Source: Vibrio porteresiae DSM 19223 (lineage in GTDB: Bacteria > Pseudomonadota > Gammaproteobacteria > Enterobacterales > Vibrionaceae). From it: DNA of 64,000 bases. The notes under the pieces are model-generated. The model made no database searches and was not told where the DNA came from. It saw nothing but the letters and a program-made list of their open reading frames with translations. The translations under genes were made by a program, and so were the position numbers. Positions 17,663-25,982 of this stretch are shown piece by piece (the first letter of the stretch is position 1; each line of letters begins with the position of its first letter). The stretch is from assembly GCF_024347055.1 (NCBI RefSeq), contig NZ_AP024895.1:3472001-3536000 (forward strand), written 5' to 3'.

Positions 17663-18631
17663 TTAAACAGGTTCAATCTCTTTTAGATGACGATTTGCCG
17701 AAACTTTCGCTGCCACACAACCGATAAACGTACCGAGCATCAAAAGTAATAGCGACTCATCCCAACCTAAACCGAGCAAGCGGAAGTGACTATCGTACAG
17801 ACGAGCCAAATCCTCGACTGCGCTATTAAGTAGTAATGTAATGATCGCCGTCATCAACCAAGCGACAATCGAACCCAAGAAACCGAACCACATCCCTGAG
17901 TAAACGTAAGGACGCAGGATAAAGCCATCTGTGGCACCAATCAGCTTCATGGTTTGAATTTCATTTTTGTTTGATTGGACATTGAACCTCAATGTATTTC
18001 CTACAATCAGAAATACCGATGCCAACATCAATACAGACAAGCTGATCACCAAAATGCTCGCCAAATTGCGAATCGCATCTAAGCGAGATAACCAATCTTC
18101 ATCCAGTCTAACGTCAGTAACGTTCTCCTGTTTTTGAATATCTGTCGCGATCGCTTTAATTTGCTGTTTTTGTTCAACACTCGGCGTAATCATCAGCACC
18201 GCTGGTAATGAATTAGCATCCAATAAACTGATGGCTTGCTCAAAGCCCGCGTTCGAACTGAGATCCTTAAGTCCCTGCTCTGAAGAAATGTACTCAACTT
18301 TCGCCACATCATTACGACGCTCCAAATCATCCTTTAACAGCATGATGCGAGCTTCGGGCGTACCTTCCGCTAAGTACACACTGATTTGTGAAGAGCTAGC
18401 AACTTGATGGGAGACAGAAGCGATATTTTTACTGATAAGGTAAAAACAACTTGGCAAAGTGAGTGCCATTGATATCACGGCCAAAGTTAATAAATTCCCC
18501 AGTGGGCGTTTCCACAACTGGTGAAATGACTCTTTAGCTTGTTTGATCTGAACTTTAAAGTAACCATCTGTCTTCATCCTTTTTCCAGGATTCGACTTAG
18601 GCTCCTTTCTTGGTTTCAGCTTATTGGCCAT
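17663..18631 (-). CDS. ftsX: cell-division ABC transporter permease FtsX
   Basis: Membrane partner of FtsE at the division septum, where the complex regulates amidase activation and divisome assembly. The protein has 322 residues from the ATG at 18631, nine bases after GAGG; an upstream GTG at 18646 is less likely. It has a basic cytoplasmic N-terminus, a helix near residue 45, a large periplasmic loop (about 70-190) and three C-terminal helices. Its start lies inside the end of ftsE, so the two are translationally coupled. Confidence 0.95.
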   Translation of the reverse strand: MANKLKPRKEPKSNPGKRMKTDGYFKVQIKQAKESFHQLWKRPLGNLLTLAVISMALTLPSCFYLISKNIASVSHQVASSSQISVYLAEGTPEARIMLLKDDLERRNDVAKVEYISSEQGLKDLSSNAGFEQAISLLDANSLPAVLMITPSVEQKQQIKAIATDIQKQENVTDVRLDEDWLSRLDAIRNLASILVISLSVLMLASVFLIVGNTLRFNVQSNKNEIQTMKLIGATDGFILRPYVYSGMWFGFLGSIVAWLMTAIITLLLNSAVEDLARLYDSHFRLLGLGWDESLLLLMLGTFIGCVAAKVSANRHLKEIEPV

Positions 18632-19295
18632 AATCTTGTACCTCACTCAAAAAGCCTTGGTTTAACTCAAGGTGTCGATATTGAGGACGAGTGTTAACCA
18701 AATTGATGTTATGCGTAGCGAGGAGAATCGTTACTCCTGCACGATTGAACTCTTCAAACAATCGCAAAATACGATTCGACAGTTCAGGATCAAGGTTACC
18801 GGTAGGCTCATCAGCCAACAGCAAGGTAGGTCGATTTACGACGGCACGAGCAATACCGACTCGCTGCTGCTCACCACCCGATAGTTGGCTAGGTAAGCAG
18901 CGAGCCTTATCCAATAACCCTGTCTTATCCAGGGCAGCAGAAACACGTCGTTTAATTTCTGCTTCACTTGCCGATTCAATTCGCATTGGCAAAGCCACGT
19001 TTTCGAAAACGGTGCGATCCATCAAAAGACGATGATCTTGAAAAACGATACCAATATTACGCCGTAAAAAAGGAATATCCCGATTTGGAATACGAGTGAT
19101 GTCATGATTATTGAAGCTTATTTTACCGTCAGTTGGGCGCTCAATAGCACAAATCAATTTGAGTAGCGTACTTTTACCAGCCCCAGAATGGCCACCTAAA
19201 AAGGCCATTTCACCACGGCGTAAATGGAAATCTACTTTTTGTAATGCTTGCCGCCCACCCCTATAGGCTTTACTCACTTGTTGAAATCTAATCAC
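18621..19295 (-). CDS. ftsE: cell-division ABC transporter ATPase FtsE
   Basis: Cytoplasmic ATPase of the FtsEX complex. The 224-residue protein has Walker A GGHSGAGKST, the signature LSGGEQQRVGIARA, Walker B LLLADEPTGNLD and the H-loop ATHN. It sits between ftsY and ftsX in the usual operon. Confidence 0.96.
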   Translation of the reverse strand: MIRFQQVSKAYRGGRQALQKVDFHLRRGEMAFLGGHSGAGKSTLLKLICAIERPTDGKISFNNHDITRIPNRDIPFLRRNIGIVFQDHRLLMDRTVFENVALPMRIESASEAEIKRRVSAALDKTGLLDKARCLPSQLSGGEQQRVGIARAVVNRPTLLLADEPTGNLDPELSNRILRLFEEFNRAGVTILLATHNINLVNTRPQYRHLELNQGFLSEVQDYGQ

Positions 19296-19336
19296 ACATT
19301 ATTCCTCATAGGCCTGCGTCAGGAATTCCTATTCAA

Positions 19337-20509
19337 TTATTCGTCTCGGCTAAATAGCGCATCGATAAACTGTTGGGTTTCAAAAGGTCGAAGATCATCA
19401 ATCCCTTCACCGACACCAATGTAACGGATTGGAATCTGGAACTGATCGGCTAACGCAAAAATAACGCCGCCTTTAGCCGTACCATCCAATTTGGTTAACG
19501 TAATTCCCGTTAGTGGCGCAGCTTCGGTAAACAACTTGGCTTGGCTAATCGCATTTTGACCAGTACCGGCATCTAACGTCAGCATGATCTCATGCGGAGC
19601 GCTATCGTCGATTTTCTTCATTACGCGCACAATCTTACGCAGCTCTTCCATAAGGTTGCTCTTGTTTTGCAAGCGACCTGCGGTATCGGCAATCACCACG
19701 TCGTAACCGCGTGCTTTTGCCGCTTCGATAGCATCGTAAATGACAGAAGCGCTGTCTGCGCCAGTATGTTGAGCAATAACAGGAACGTTGTTACGTTGCC
19801 CCCAAACTTGCAGCTGTTCTACCGCAGCAGCGCGGAAAGTATCGCCTGCCGCTAACATCACTTTCTTACCATCCGCTTGGAACTGCTTAGCAAGCTTACC
19901 AATGGTGGTCGTTTTACCTACGCCATTTACACCTACCATCAAAATGACATAAGGAGTTTTGGCTTGGTCGATTACCAGCGGCTGTTCAACCTTAGCAAGA
20001 ATTTCAGCCATCTCTTCTTTAAGCAGGCCATATAAAGCTTCACCGTCACGCAACTCTTGACGCGATGCTTTCTCTGTCAGGCTATTAATGATTTTTGTGG
20101 TGGTATCCATACCCACATCAGCAATCAATAACTGCTCTTCTAGTTCTTCGAAGAGATCATCATCAATTTTTTTGCCTTTAAATAGGCCAAAGAAGCCAGC
20201 ACCAATATTGGCTTTAGTACGACTCAAACTGCGCTTTAGGCGTGCAAAAAAGCTTTCCGTCGGCTTTTCTTGCTCTTTGAGTTGAACTTGAGGCTCTTCT
20301 ATTTCTTCAATAGTTTCAACGGATTCGGCATTCAACTCTTCAGTTGACTCTAATACCTCTTGGGAAACCTCAGTTAATGGCTCCTCGACAAGAGACTCCT
20401 CAATAGCTTCTGGTGCGTTTTGTTCTACTTCGGTCGACTGCGGTTGTTTAGATTCATCATCGCCAAAGCCGAGCCACGACAGTAAGCCACGCTTCTTTTT
20501 TTCGGTCAT
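19337..20509 (-). CDS. ftsY: signal recognition particle receptor FtsY
   Basis: SRP receptor GTPase that docks ribosome-nascent chains to the membrane translocon. The 390-residue protein has an acidic A domain (residues 15-90, rich in Glu) and an NG domain from about residue 95. GTPase motifs are GVNGVGKTTT (G1), DTFRAAA (G2), DTAGRLQ (G3) and TKLDGTAKGG (G4). It heads the ftsYEX(-rpoH) group and is divergent from rsmD. Confidence 0.97.
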   Translation of the reverse strand: MTEKKKRGLLSWLGFGDDESKQPQSTEVEQNAPEAIEESLVEEPLTEVSQEVLESTEELNAESVETIEEIEEPQVQLKEQEKPTESFFARLKRSLSRTKANIGAGFFGLFKGKKIDDDLFEELEEQLLIADVGMDTTTKIINSLTEKASRQELRDGEALYGLLKEEMAEILAKVEQPLVIDQAKTPYVILMVGVNGVGKTTTIGKLAKQFQADGKKVMLAAGDTFRAAAVEQLQVWGQRNNVPVIAQHTGADSASVIYDAIEAAKARGYDVVIADTAGRLQNKSNLMEELRKIVRVMKKIDDSAPHEIMLTLDAGTGQNAISQAKLFTEAAPLTGITLTKLDGTAKGGVIFALADQFQIPIRYIGVGEGIDDLRPFETQQFIDALFSRDE

Positions 20510-20714
20510 CAGGGAATATCCTAGATTTGCTTAACTAACTATGACTCTTTTCCTAGAGAATTATCCCCCTAAAGAAAAGAAATAATGACAAAGCAGTGAA
20601 AACTTTTACGTTCACTTGGTACACTTTGCCATAATTTTTAATTCATTTGCCCATTACCAGCCAAATTACTGGCAGGGTGGCTATAGTAACACTTAATTAG
20701 CGGTCAAAAAATCT

Positions 20715-21314
20715 ATGGCAAGACGTCCTCAACAAAAACCAGTAGCGAAAGCGGCAACCCCAGGCCAAGTTAGAATAATCAGTGGGTTATGGCGAGGTAG
20801 AAAACTTCCTGTGCACGACGCACAAGGCCTACGTCCAACAACCGATCGAGTTAAAGAAACTTTATTTAACTGGTTAGCAATGGAAATCCCAGCGGCACGT
20901 TGCCTTGATGTTTTTGCAGGTTCTGGTGGTTTGGGATTTGAATCTGCTTCTCGCCAAGCAAAACATGTCACTATGTTGGAGATGAACCCTCAAGCTTACC
21001 AACAGTTAAAGAAAAATGTGGCAGCACTGAAAGCAGAGAATATTGAAGTTCATAATACCGATGCATTGCAGTTTTTAGCGAAAGCTGGCGAACCTTACGA
21101 TATCGTTTTTATCGATCCACCATTTCGCCAAGGATTATTAGATGCCACCATTGAGCGTTTAGAACAAAATGGCTGGCTAAGTAGCAACGCATTCATCTAT
21201 ATCGAATGCGAGAAAGAGTTAGCGATGCCTACTTTACCAAACCACTGGGAATTACATCGTGAAAAAGTGGCAGGACAAGTCTGTTATCGCCTTTTTGCAA
21301 GGAATCAGGAATGA
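20715..21314 (+). CDS. rsmD: 16S rRNA (guanine-966-N2)-methyltransferase RsmD
   Basis: Methylates G966 of 16S rRNA in the small subunit. The 199-residue protein has the N-terminal GLWRGRKLPV motif, the SAM loop LDVFAGSGGLGFE and the N6/N2-methylase motif FIDPPFRQG. It is divergent from ftsY, as in most gamma-proteobacteria, and its stop overlaps the next start (ATGA at 21311). Confidence 0.95.
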   Translation: MARRPQQKPVAKAATPGQVRIISGLWRGRKLPVHDAQGLRPTTDRVKETLFNWLAMEIPAARCLDVFAGSGGLGFESASRQAKHVTMLEMNPQAYQQLKKNVAALKAENIEVHNTDALQFLAKAGEPYDIVFIDPPFRQGLLDATIERLEQNGWLSSNAFIYIECEKELAMPTLPNHWELHREKVAGQVCYRLFARNQE

Positions 21315-21577
21315 AAGCACTCATCATAGCTGCAAAAATTTGCATCGGATTAGTTTGGTTAGTTCTATTATTGAATATCGTTATGCCGTTTCCTGGCAAG
21401 GCAGCGATTGCGCTATACATCATGGCCGTTTTTCTATTTATGATGCATGGCCTACAAATGCTTATTTTTATCGGTGCCTTTGGTGATAAGGTCAAAACCT
21501 CTGGCTGGGAAAAATGGTCGATCTTATTATTTGGCATCTTTGCTTTACTCGATATTCGTCGTAAGCACATGATGTAA
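21311..21577 (+). CDS. DUF1145 (YhhL-like) membrane protein
   Basis: An 88-residue inner-membrane protein with three hydrophobic segments (about residues 3-22, 26-50 and 67-82) and a basic tail (DIRRKHMM). Family function is unknown. Four-base overlap with rsmD implies translational coupling. It matches yhhL of E. coli by position and size. Confidence 0.82.
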   Translation: MKALIIAAKICIGLVWLVLLLNIVMPFPGKAAIALYIMAVFLFMMHGLQMLIFIGAFGDKVKTSGWEKWSILLFGIFALLDIRRKHMM

Positions 21578-21602
21578 AAAAACCGCCGAAAGGCGGTTTT
21601 TT
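21576..21602. terminator. bidirectional terminator after the DUF1145 gene
   Basis: AAACCGCC and GGCGGTTT pair around GAAA, flanked by A and T runs. It separates convergent rsmD-DUF1145 and yhgN. Confidence 0.88.
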
Positions 21603-21616
21603 CATAGTGAATCGAC

Positions 21617-22204
21617 TTACATCCCCATATAACTTTTCACACCATCGAGGAACATTTGGGTTGAGATCATCACTAAGAGCAATCCCATTAAACGTTCAAC
21701 CGCTTTAAGTCCTCGCTCACCCAATATTTTATGGAAGAAGCGATAAAACATTAAAACACCCGAAGTGCCAATCCAAGCTAATAACACCGACATCGACAGT
21801 TCAAACATTCGTGTTGGATACTGACTTGATAACAGCAACAGCGCAGCGATCACCGAAGGCCCAGCAATCATAGGAATCGCCATTGGAACAATAAAGGGTT
21901 CTTCACCGGCCGCTAATCCGGTAATACTGCCCGCACTAGGAAAGATCATTTTTATCGCAATGATAAAGAGGATAACCCCTCCAGAAATACTTAACGTTTC
22001 TGGTTGAACATGCAAAAAGCCCAAAATGGATTTTCCGGCGAAAAGAAACAACATCAAAATAACTAAAGCCGCCAAAAGCTCTCTTATCAGAATTGTTCGT
22101 TGTCGTTTTTTATCAAAGTGCTTAAGAATTGATAGAACCACTGGCAAATTACCCAATGGGTCCATAATGAGAAACAGCATAGTTGCCGCTGATATAATTT
22201 CCAT
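21617..22204 (-). CDS. yhgN: MarC-family membrane protein YhgN
   Basis: A 195-residue six-helix membrane protein of the MarC/NAAT family. LIMDPLGNLPV near the N-terminus and the GEEPFIVPMAIPMIAGPSV central motif identify the YhgN branch. The true substrate is unknown; amino-acid transport was proposed for archaeal relatives. A GAGG binding site precedes the ATG at 22204. Confidence 0.88.
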   Translation of the reverse strand: MEIISAATMLFLIMDPLGNLPVVLSILKHFDKKRQRTILIRELLAALVILMLFLFAGKSILGFLHVQPETLSISGGVILFIIAIKMIFPSAGSITGLAAGEEPFIVPMAIPMIAGPSVIAALLLLSSQYPTRMFELSMSVLLAWIGTSGVLMFYRFFHKILGERGLKAVERLMGLLLVMISTQMFLDGVKSYMGM

Positions 22205-22281
22205 AATGCCTCAATACTGCGTACAGTTTGACGCAGTATAGCAATGGAAAATGAAGAATTCGATTAAGTAGATAAACCGAA

Positions 22282-22518
22282 TTAATGCTGACAAATTTTC
22301 TCTTTGTTCAAAGACCAAATACCGTCATTAACTAACACCTTGTGATGCTCTTGGAGAAAAGTGAATAGCGCATCGACGGACAGATCTTGTAATTTACAGG
22401 TATGAAATACCACATCATCACCAAACTCTTGTGCAATCCAGTCGCGAAGCCCTGCTTCATCCATCGGATTAACATCAAGTTGATTAAGCACTTTGTGAGC
22501 ATGTACGTTGCGGGTCAT
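22282..22518 (-). CDS. yecH: YecH-like putative metal-binding protein (DUF2492)
   Basis: A 78-residue cytoplasmic protein resembling E. coli YecH. It starts with NVHAHKVL and contains FHTCKLQDLS and the C-terminal KICQH. The His and Cys residues in these motifs are the presumed metal ligands. The binding site is GAGGAT, 7 bases before the ATG. Function is unknown. Confidence 0.82.
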   Translation of the reverse strand: MTRNVHAHKVLNQLDVNPMDEAGLRDWIAQEFGDDVVFHTCKLQDLSVDALFTFLQEHHKVLVNDGIWSLNKEKICQH

Positions 22519-22616
22519 AGTTTATCCTCATCTGAGAGACTCTGCATTTGAGTCTCTCTAACTTAGTTATGTAAGGATAAATTATGCAAAAATGACAGGC
22601 GTTGCTTTGATGTAAC

Positions 22617-23354
22617 TCAGTTAAGCGTCAGAACGGCTTGAACAACTAAACATTGCGCTAGGAAGTAAAAGCCTGAAATAAAGTACTCCCCACCTTTAAT
22701 CTCCTGACGACGTTCATGAATGGCCAACATCAGCCATGAAACAATAAAGCAAATTGCCCCAAGAAAGCCACATAGTGAAGCTGACGTCCCCATTTTTAAC
22801 CATGCCTCTCCTGCTGCCCATGCCATTTGCAACAGTACAAGCCCCATAATCATGACAGGGAAAATGAGCTTATCGAGTTGAGGTAGTAACAGAAAAAAAG
22901 CCACGATACCGGTCGCGATCAGCAAAGCTGGCATCCACCAGACAATCGTTCCAGATAATTGCAACCAAAAGGCTTTACTAACGAGGAGTTGAGCGACTAA
23001 AAATGAGCAGAAGCTGACTTTGGAGTAAGGTCGAAAAAAATGCAGTCCATCAGCAGCGATTGACACCAATAAACTAGCCAAAATCCACTGACCAGATGCA
23101 GACAAACCAGAGGAGTGAGTGAGCAATAATACGCACAGCAACCCCAACGCTATCGTTTTAAAAATAAGACTTTGTTTTTTATCGTTATTCTTGAATGAAT
23201 AGATACTCACGTATCCAGATAATGCAACAGAAATCCAGCTCCACATGCCTATTGCCTCTTCACTTCGATGTCGCCAGTGTAGAGATGCAAACGCGTAAGT
23301 CCAGCAAAGAAGAAAAAAACTTCGATCTAGGTTACTAACCTGCCTAATTCGCAT
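22617..23354 (-). CDS. YhhN-family membrane protein (lysoplasmalogenase-like)
   Basis: A 245-residue membrane protein with about eight hydrophobic helices and the conserved pieces ADGLHFFRPY, SKVSFCSFLVAQLL and IHERRQ, characteristic of the YhhN/TMEM86 family. A eukaryotic member cleaves lysoplasmalogens; the bacterial role is unsettled. I start at the ATG at 23352-23354 because upstream codons look non-coding, but no clear binding site precedes it. The gene borders a long non-coding AT-rich stretch. Confidence 0.75.
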   Translation of the reverse strand: MRIRQVSNLDRSFFLLCWTYAFASLHWRHRSEEAIGMWSWISVALSGYVSIYSFKNNDKKQSLIFKTIALGLLCVLLLTHSSGLSASGQWILASLLVSIAADGLHFFRPYSKVSFCSFLVAQLLVSKAFWLQLSGTIVWWMPALLIATGIVAFFLLLPQLDKLIFPVMIMGLVLLQMAWAAGEAWLKMGTSASLCGFLGAICFIVSWLMLAIHERRQEIKGGEYFISGFYFLAQCLVVQAVLTLN

Positions 23355-23930
23355 TTTTTTAAAAGCAATCGAACATCTCACTATTAGTGCGCCAACACTC
23401 CACAAAACAGAACATTAGCAATAAAACCTCATACAGATAAACAAAATCACTATAAAAACAAAGAAATAAACGCAAATTGAGACCTAAAAAACCAAACAAA
23501 TCATAATCAAATAAAAACAAAAATACCTTAACAAACAAAAACTTAATAATATTAAAAATATAGAAACCGTTTGCTTTACCTTTTAAACAAAAAATCCATC
23601 TTAAACAAACAAAATAACAAGATAAATTTGAAAAATAATTATACAAATGCGAATCGATATCATCTAAACAAGATAAAGTACGTAAAAGTCGAATTTTAAC
23701 TTCACACTGGCACAACCTTAGCACTAAGGTCTAAAAGCATAAGAAACAGAATAGTGACAATAAACAACCAAACAAATTAATACCTATAAATCATAAAGTT
23801 ATATTAATTTTTCCTTGAAAAACTCACACAAACTCACTTTATGTACAGGGCAAAACTACCAGTAAACTTGCCGCATAAGTCGCATTTTTGGCATGTTACT
23901 GTAGTAATTCTTACGTAATCTTTACCTGAC
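23355..23930. other. AT-rich, G-poor non-coding stretch
   Basis: About 580 bases without a credible gene. From 23401 to 23640 I count 12 G in 240 plus-strand bases, with C several-fold more common and A dominating. The yhhN promoter should lie at its left edge. I see no known regulatory motif in the rest. Confidence 0.7.
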
Positions 23931-23933
23931 CGC

Positions 23934-23963
23934 TTGATCGGATGGATAAAGTGATGCTATTCT
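23934..23963 (+). promoter_or_regulatory. promoter of the 26-codon gene
   Basis: TTGATC (23934-23939), an 18-base spacer and an extended -10, TGC-TATTCT (-10 at 23958-23963). It would start transcription near 23970, about 30 bases before the gene at 24002. Confidence 0.55.
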
Positions 23964-24001
23964 TCTATTCATATTATGAACAGTAAATAAGGAGCGGTGT
24001 T

Positions 24002-24082
24002 ATGATTTCTTCATCTCAAAAACAGGGATTAGTCATGATTGCAGTGATCATTGGCCTGATGACACTGCCTATGATGTACTGA
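24002..24082 (+). CDS. 26-residue hydrophobic peptide
   Basis: A short gene encoding a 26-residue peptide: a polar start (MISSSQKQG) followed by one hydrophobic stretch (LVMIAVIIGLMTLPMMY), so a single-pass inner-membrane peptide is likely. The start is strong: AAGGAG lies seven bases before the ATG. A promoter-like sequence lies about 40 bases further up, and an intrinsic terminator begins 23 bases after the stop, making a complete small transcription unit. I do not recognise the family. It is not similar to CydX, KdpF or YnhF of E. coli as I recall them. Most annotation software would miss it. Confidence 0.78.
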   Translation: MISSSQKQGLVMIAVIIGLMTLPMMY

Positions 24083-24101
24083 CCATCTGTTTTACAAATA
24101 A

Positions 24102-24127
24102 AAAAGGACGCTTTGCGTCCTTTTTTA
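24102..24127. terminator. terminator of the 26-codon gene
   Basis: GGACGC and GCGTCC pair around TTT, with six T after and six A before, so it can work on both strands and also serve the gene at 24162. Confidence 0.9.
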
Positions 24128-24161
24128 TTGCCAAATTTTTAATAATTCCCAGCCATATCTG

Positions 24162-24533
24162 TTACCAGCGCACATGCTGATTCAACAAATCCCAGTGGGC
24201 GTAATAAAAAGCCAAAGCGATTAACGTCATGATCGTCATCAAGGACAGAGCAATACGCCAAACAAAACGTCCACTTCGAGGTGTTAACTCTTTTTCACAT
24301 TCTTTACAGGCTAAAAAAAAGTTATCGGATTTATCCAAGTGTGCATTCGGCGTCTGATTCAACTCTTGACTCACCTGAGCAATAAAATGCAATTGGTCAG
24401 TTATCCGGTTGGGTAAGCGTTCCTGACAACTATCTACTAGCTGTTCTAACCCTTCACCTTGAGCGTGATACTGCTTACGCAACAAGGCCTCAAGCTTATG
24501 TATTCGTCGAACGATGTGTTCAATATCAGACAT
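24162..24533 (-). CDS. unknown tail-anchored membrane protein
   Basis: A 123-residue protein I do not recognise. The first 75 residues are a soluble, largely helical region (HKLEALLRKQYHAQGEGLEQ looks amphipathic). A CxxC pair (ACKECEKEL, about residue 75) follows, then one membrane helix (ALSLMTIMTLIALAFYYAHW, about 94-113) and a short tail. The start is secure: AGGAGG lies five bases before the ATG at 24533. It is a single-gene unit sharing a terminator with the 26-codon gene. A cytoplasmic domain on a C-terminal anchor is inferred. Confidence 0.72.
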   Translation of the reverse strand: MSDIEHIVRRIHKLEALLRKQYHAQGEGLEQLVDSCQERLPNRITDQLHFIAQVSQELNQTPNAHLDKSDNFFLACKECEKELTPRSGRFVWRIALSLMTIMTLIALAFYYAHWDLLNQHVRW

Positions 24534-24685
24534 ATTTCCTCCTCGCGACCTCGCCCATATACGCTCTCACTAGCGCACAAGTATGAGAAAGAGATTTCCG
24601 TTCTCTCTATTCGAAGTGTAGATAAAGTTTCTCACTTTGGGGTGTGACCTGATGCTCAAAGATGAAGTGTATTAAGATTATGAAC

Positions 24686-24715
24686 GGAGAGGCACTGGAA
24701 ATTTGATGCCTCTCC
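24686..24715. terminator. hairpin downstream of the acyltransferase gene
   Basis: GGAGAGGCA (24686-24694) pairs perfectly with TGCCTCTCC (24707-24715) across 12 bases. It lies 24 bases past the acyltransferase stop; the minus-strand U tract is missing. Confidence 0.45.
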
Positions 24716-24721
24716 TACTCT

Positions 24722-24752
24722 TTTAAGGTAACAACTAGTTTAAGGTAACAAC
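24722..24752. repeat. 14-bp tandem duplication over the acyltransferase stop
   Basis: TTTAAGGTAACAAC occurs at 24722-24735 and 24739-24752, separated by TAG. The second copy contains the stop codon of the acyltransferase gene, so the stop context is duplicated 17 bases downstream. Confidence 0.7.
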
Positions 24753-25771
24753 CAGCGCGTTTTGCTTGAGCGAGAGAAAAACCAACTTACCGCTAACGCG
24801 CAAGAACCACTCACGATTATCCACAATGGAATCACCCATGCTGGATGTCCTTGATGCCAACCGTAAGCTTTCATAGGCCATAAAAAGATAGGATGTAATA
24901 GATAAATACCCAAGCTGTGTTTGCTAATAAAACAGACCCATTGCTTGGCACGTCCTGACAACTTAGGTGCGAACGCTCGTCCTAAAATAAAGATCATACT
25001 GGCCGCAAGCACAACATTAAGCGTTTTATAGGATAACCATCGCCCGACAGAATAGTGACCTTTCACTGCGCTCAAATCGACGACGCTGTGAATCGTGAGA
25101 TAAATTGAACTGCAACCTAGTAAAACGGCAATAGCCACAGTAAAACGGTTAATAGAGACCTTTTTGAACAACAGGTATCCCAAAGGTAGATAACCAGTGT
25201 AGAGCCAGATTTCCGAACTCCATGGACCATCAACGTGCAATAAGAACAGTGTTGTCGTGAGTAACCACAAACCAACAAAGAGCGACCATACCTTGAGCTC
25301 CTGATGATCTTCTATGTTGTTGTTAAGCCATTGCAAGAACGGGATAACGAAATAGAGTGGGATAAAGTAATAGAAGAAACCTAGATGATAATAGGTAGCA
25401 TGATGAGGGCTATTACTTAGGGTTTCCATAGCGATATCTTGATGAAAACCTTGGGCATCTAAGCCAGATAACCCAGCGTAGAACAGCGACCACACGATAA
25501 ATGGCACCACCACTTTACCCAAGCGGCGCTGAACATAATGACCAAATTCAAACGGTCGACGATCACTTAATAATAATGCCCCCGAGATTAGAATAAAAAC
25601 CGGCACCGCCCAACGAGTTGCACCATTAACCGAAACGGCAGTCAGCCAATGGCCATCAGGGATGACTCCCATTTGATCTCGATAAGGTGCGAGGACATGA
25701 ATCGCAATCACTGCCACAGCGGCGACACAGCGCAATAAATCAAAAAACAGAACGCGGTTTTCTTTTTCCAT
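24740..25771 (-). CDS. acyltransferase-3 family membrane protein (WecH/OafA-like)
   Basis: A 343-residue membrane protein with about ten helices. It belongs to the family that O-acetylates surface polysaccharides or other envelope molecules using cytoplasmic acetyl-CoA. The N-terminal FFDLLRCVAAVAVIAIHV with its conserved Arg and His, VPVFILISGALLL, and the late SKHSLGIYLLHPIFLW are hallmark motifs. No glycan biosynthesis genes are nearby, so the acceptor cannot be named. Overall it resembles enterobacterial WecH. Confidence 0.83.
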   Translation of the reverse strand: MEKENRVLFFDLLRCVAAVAVIAIHVLAPYRDQMGVIPDGHWLTAVSVNGATRWAVPVFILISGALLLSDRRPFEFGHYVQRRLGKVVVPFIVWSLFYAGLSGLDAQGFHQDIAMETLSNSPHHATYYHLGFFYYFIPLYFVIPFLQWLNNNIEDHQELKVWSLFVGLWLLTTTLFLLHVDGPWSSEIWLYTGYLPLGYLLFKKVSINRFTVAIAVLLGCSSIYLTIHSVVDLSAVKGHYSVGRWLSYKTLNVVLAASMIFILGRAFAPKLSGRAKQWVCFISKHSLGIYLLHPIFLWPMKAYGWHQGHPAWVIPLWIIVSGSCALAVSWFFSRSSKTRWLLP

Positions 25772-25795
25772 TCCTTATCTCTCTAAAACATATCA

Positions 25796-25850
25796 TGCCA
25801 CTACTATAGTGTCCGTCTGGGTTTTCTGTGTAAGACGGTAGTCAGTGGCA
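25796..25850. repeat. long imperfect inverted repeat upstream of dps
   Basis: TGCCACT pairs with AGTGGCA, ACTA with TAGT and CCGTCT with AGACGG, in nested order, with a 6-base bulge on one side and a 14-base loop. It lies between two divergent genes. Confidence 0.55.
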
Positions 25851-25982
25851 AGTTAACAATCCTTGTTCATAGTTACAGCCTATCAGAATAATAAATAAAC
25901 TCCATTTTTCTTTAACAGCACAAATCCTTATTCTTACCTCAACAAAGAAATCAACAGTAATACTATTTAAAGAGGTGAGCGT

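Noticed and set aside
23359..23724. Minus-strand open frame of 121 codons upstream of yhhN
   Set aside because: Made almost only of Phe, Leu, Cys and Tyr because the strand is U-rich. No binding site and no domain; it overlaps the yhhN start in another frame.
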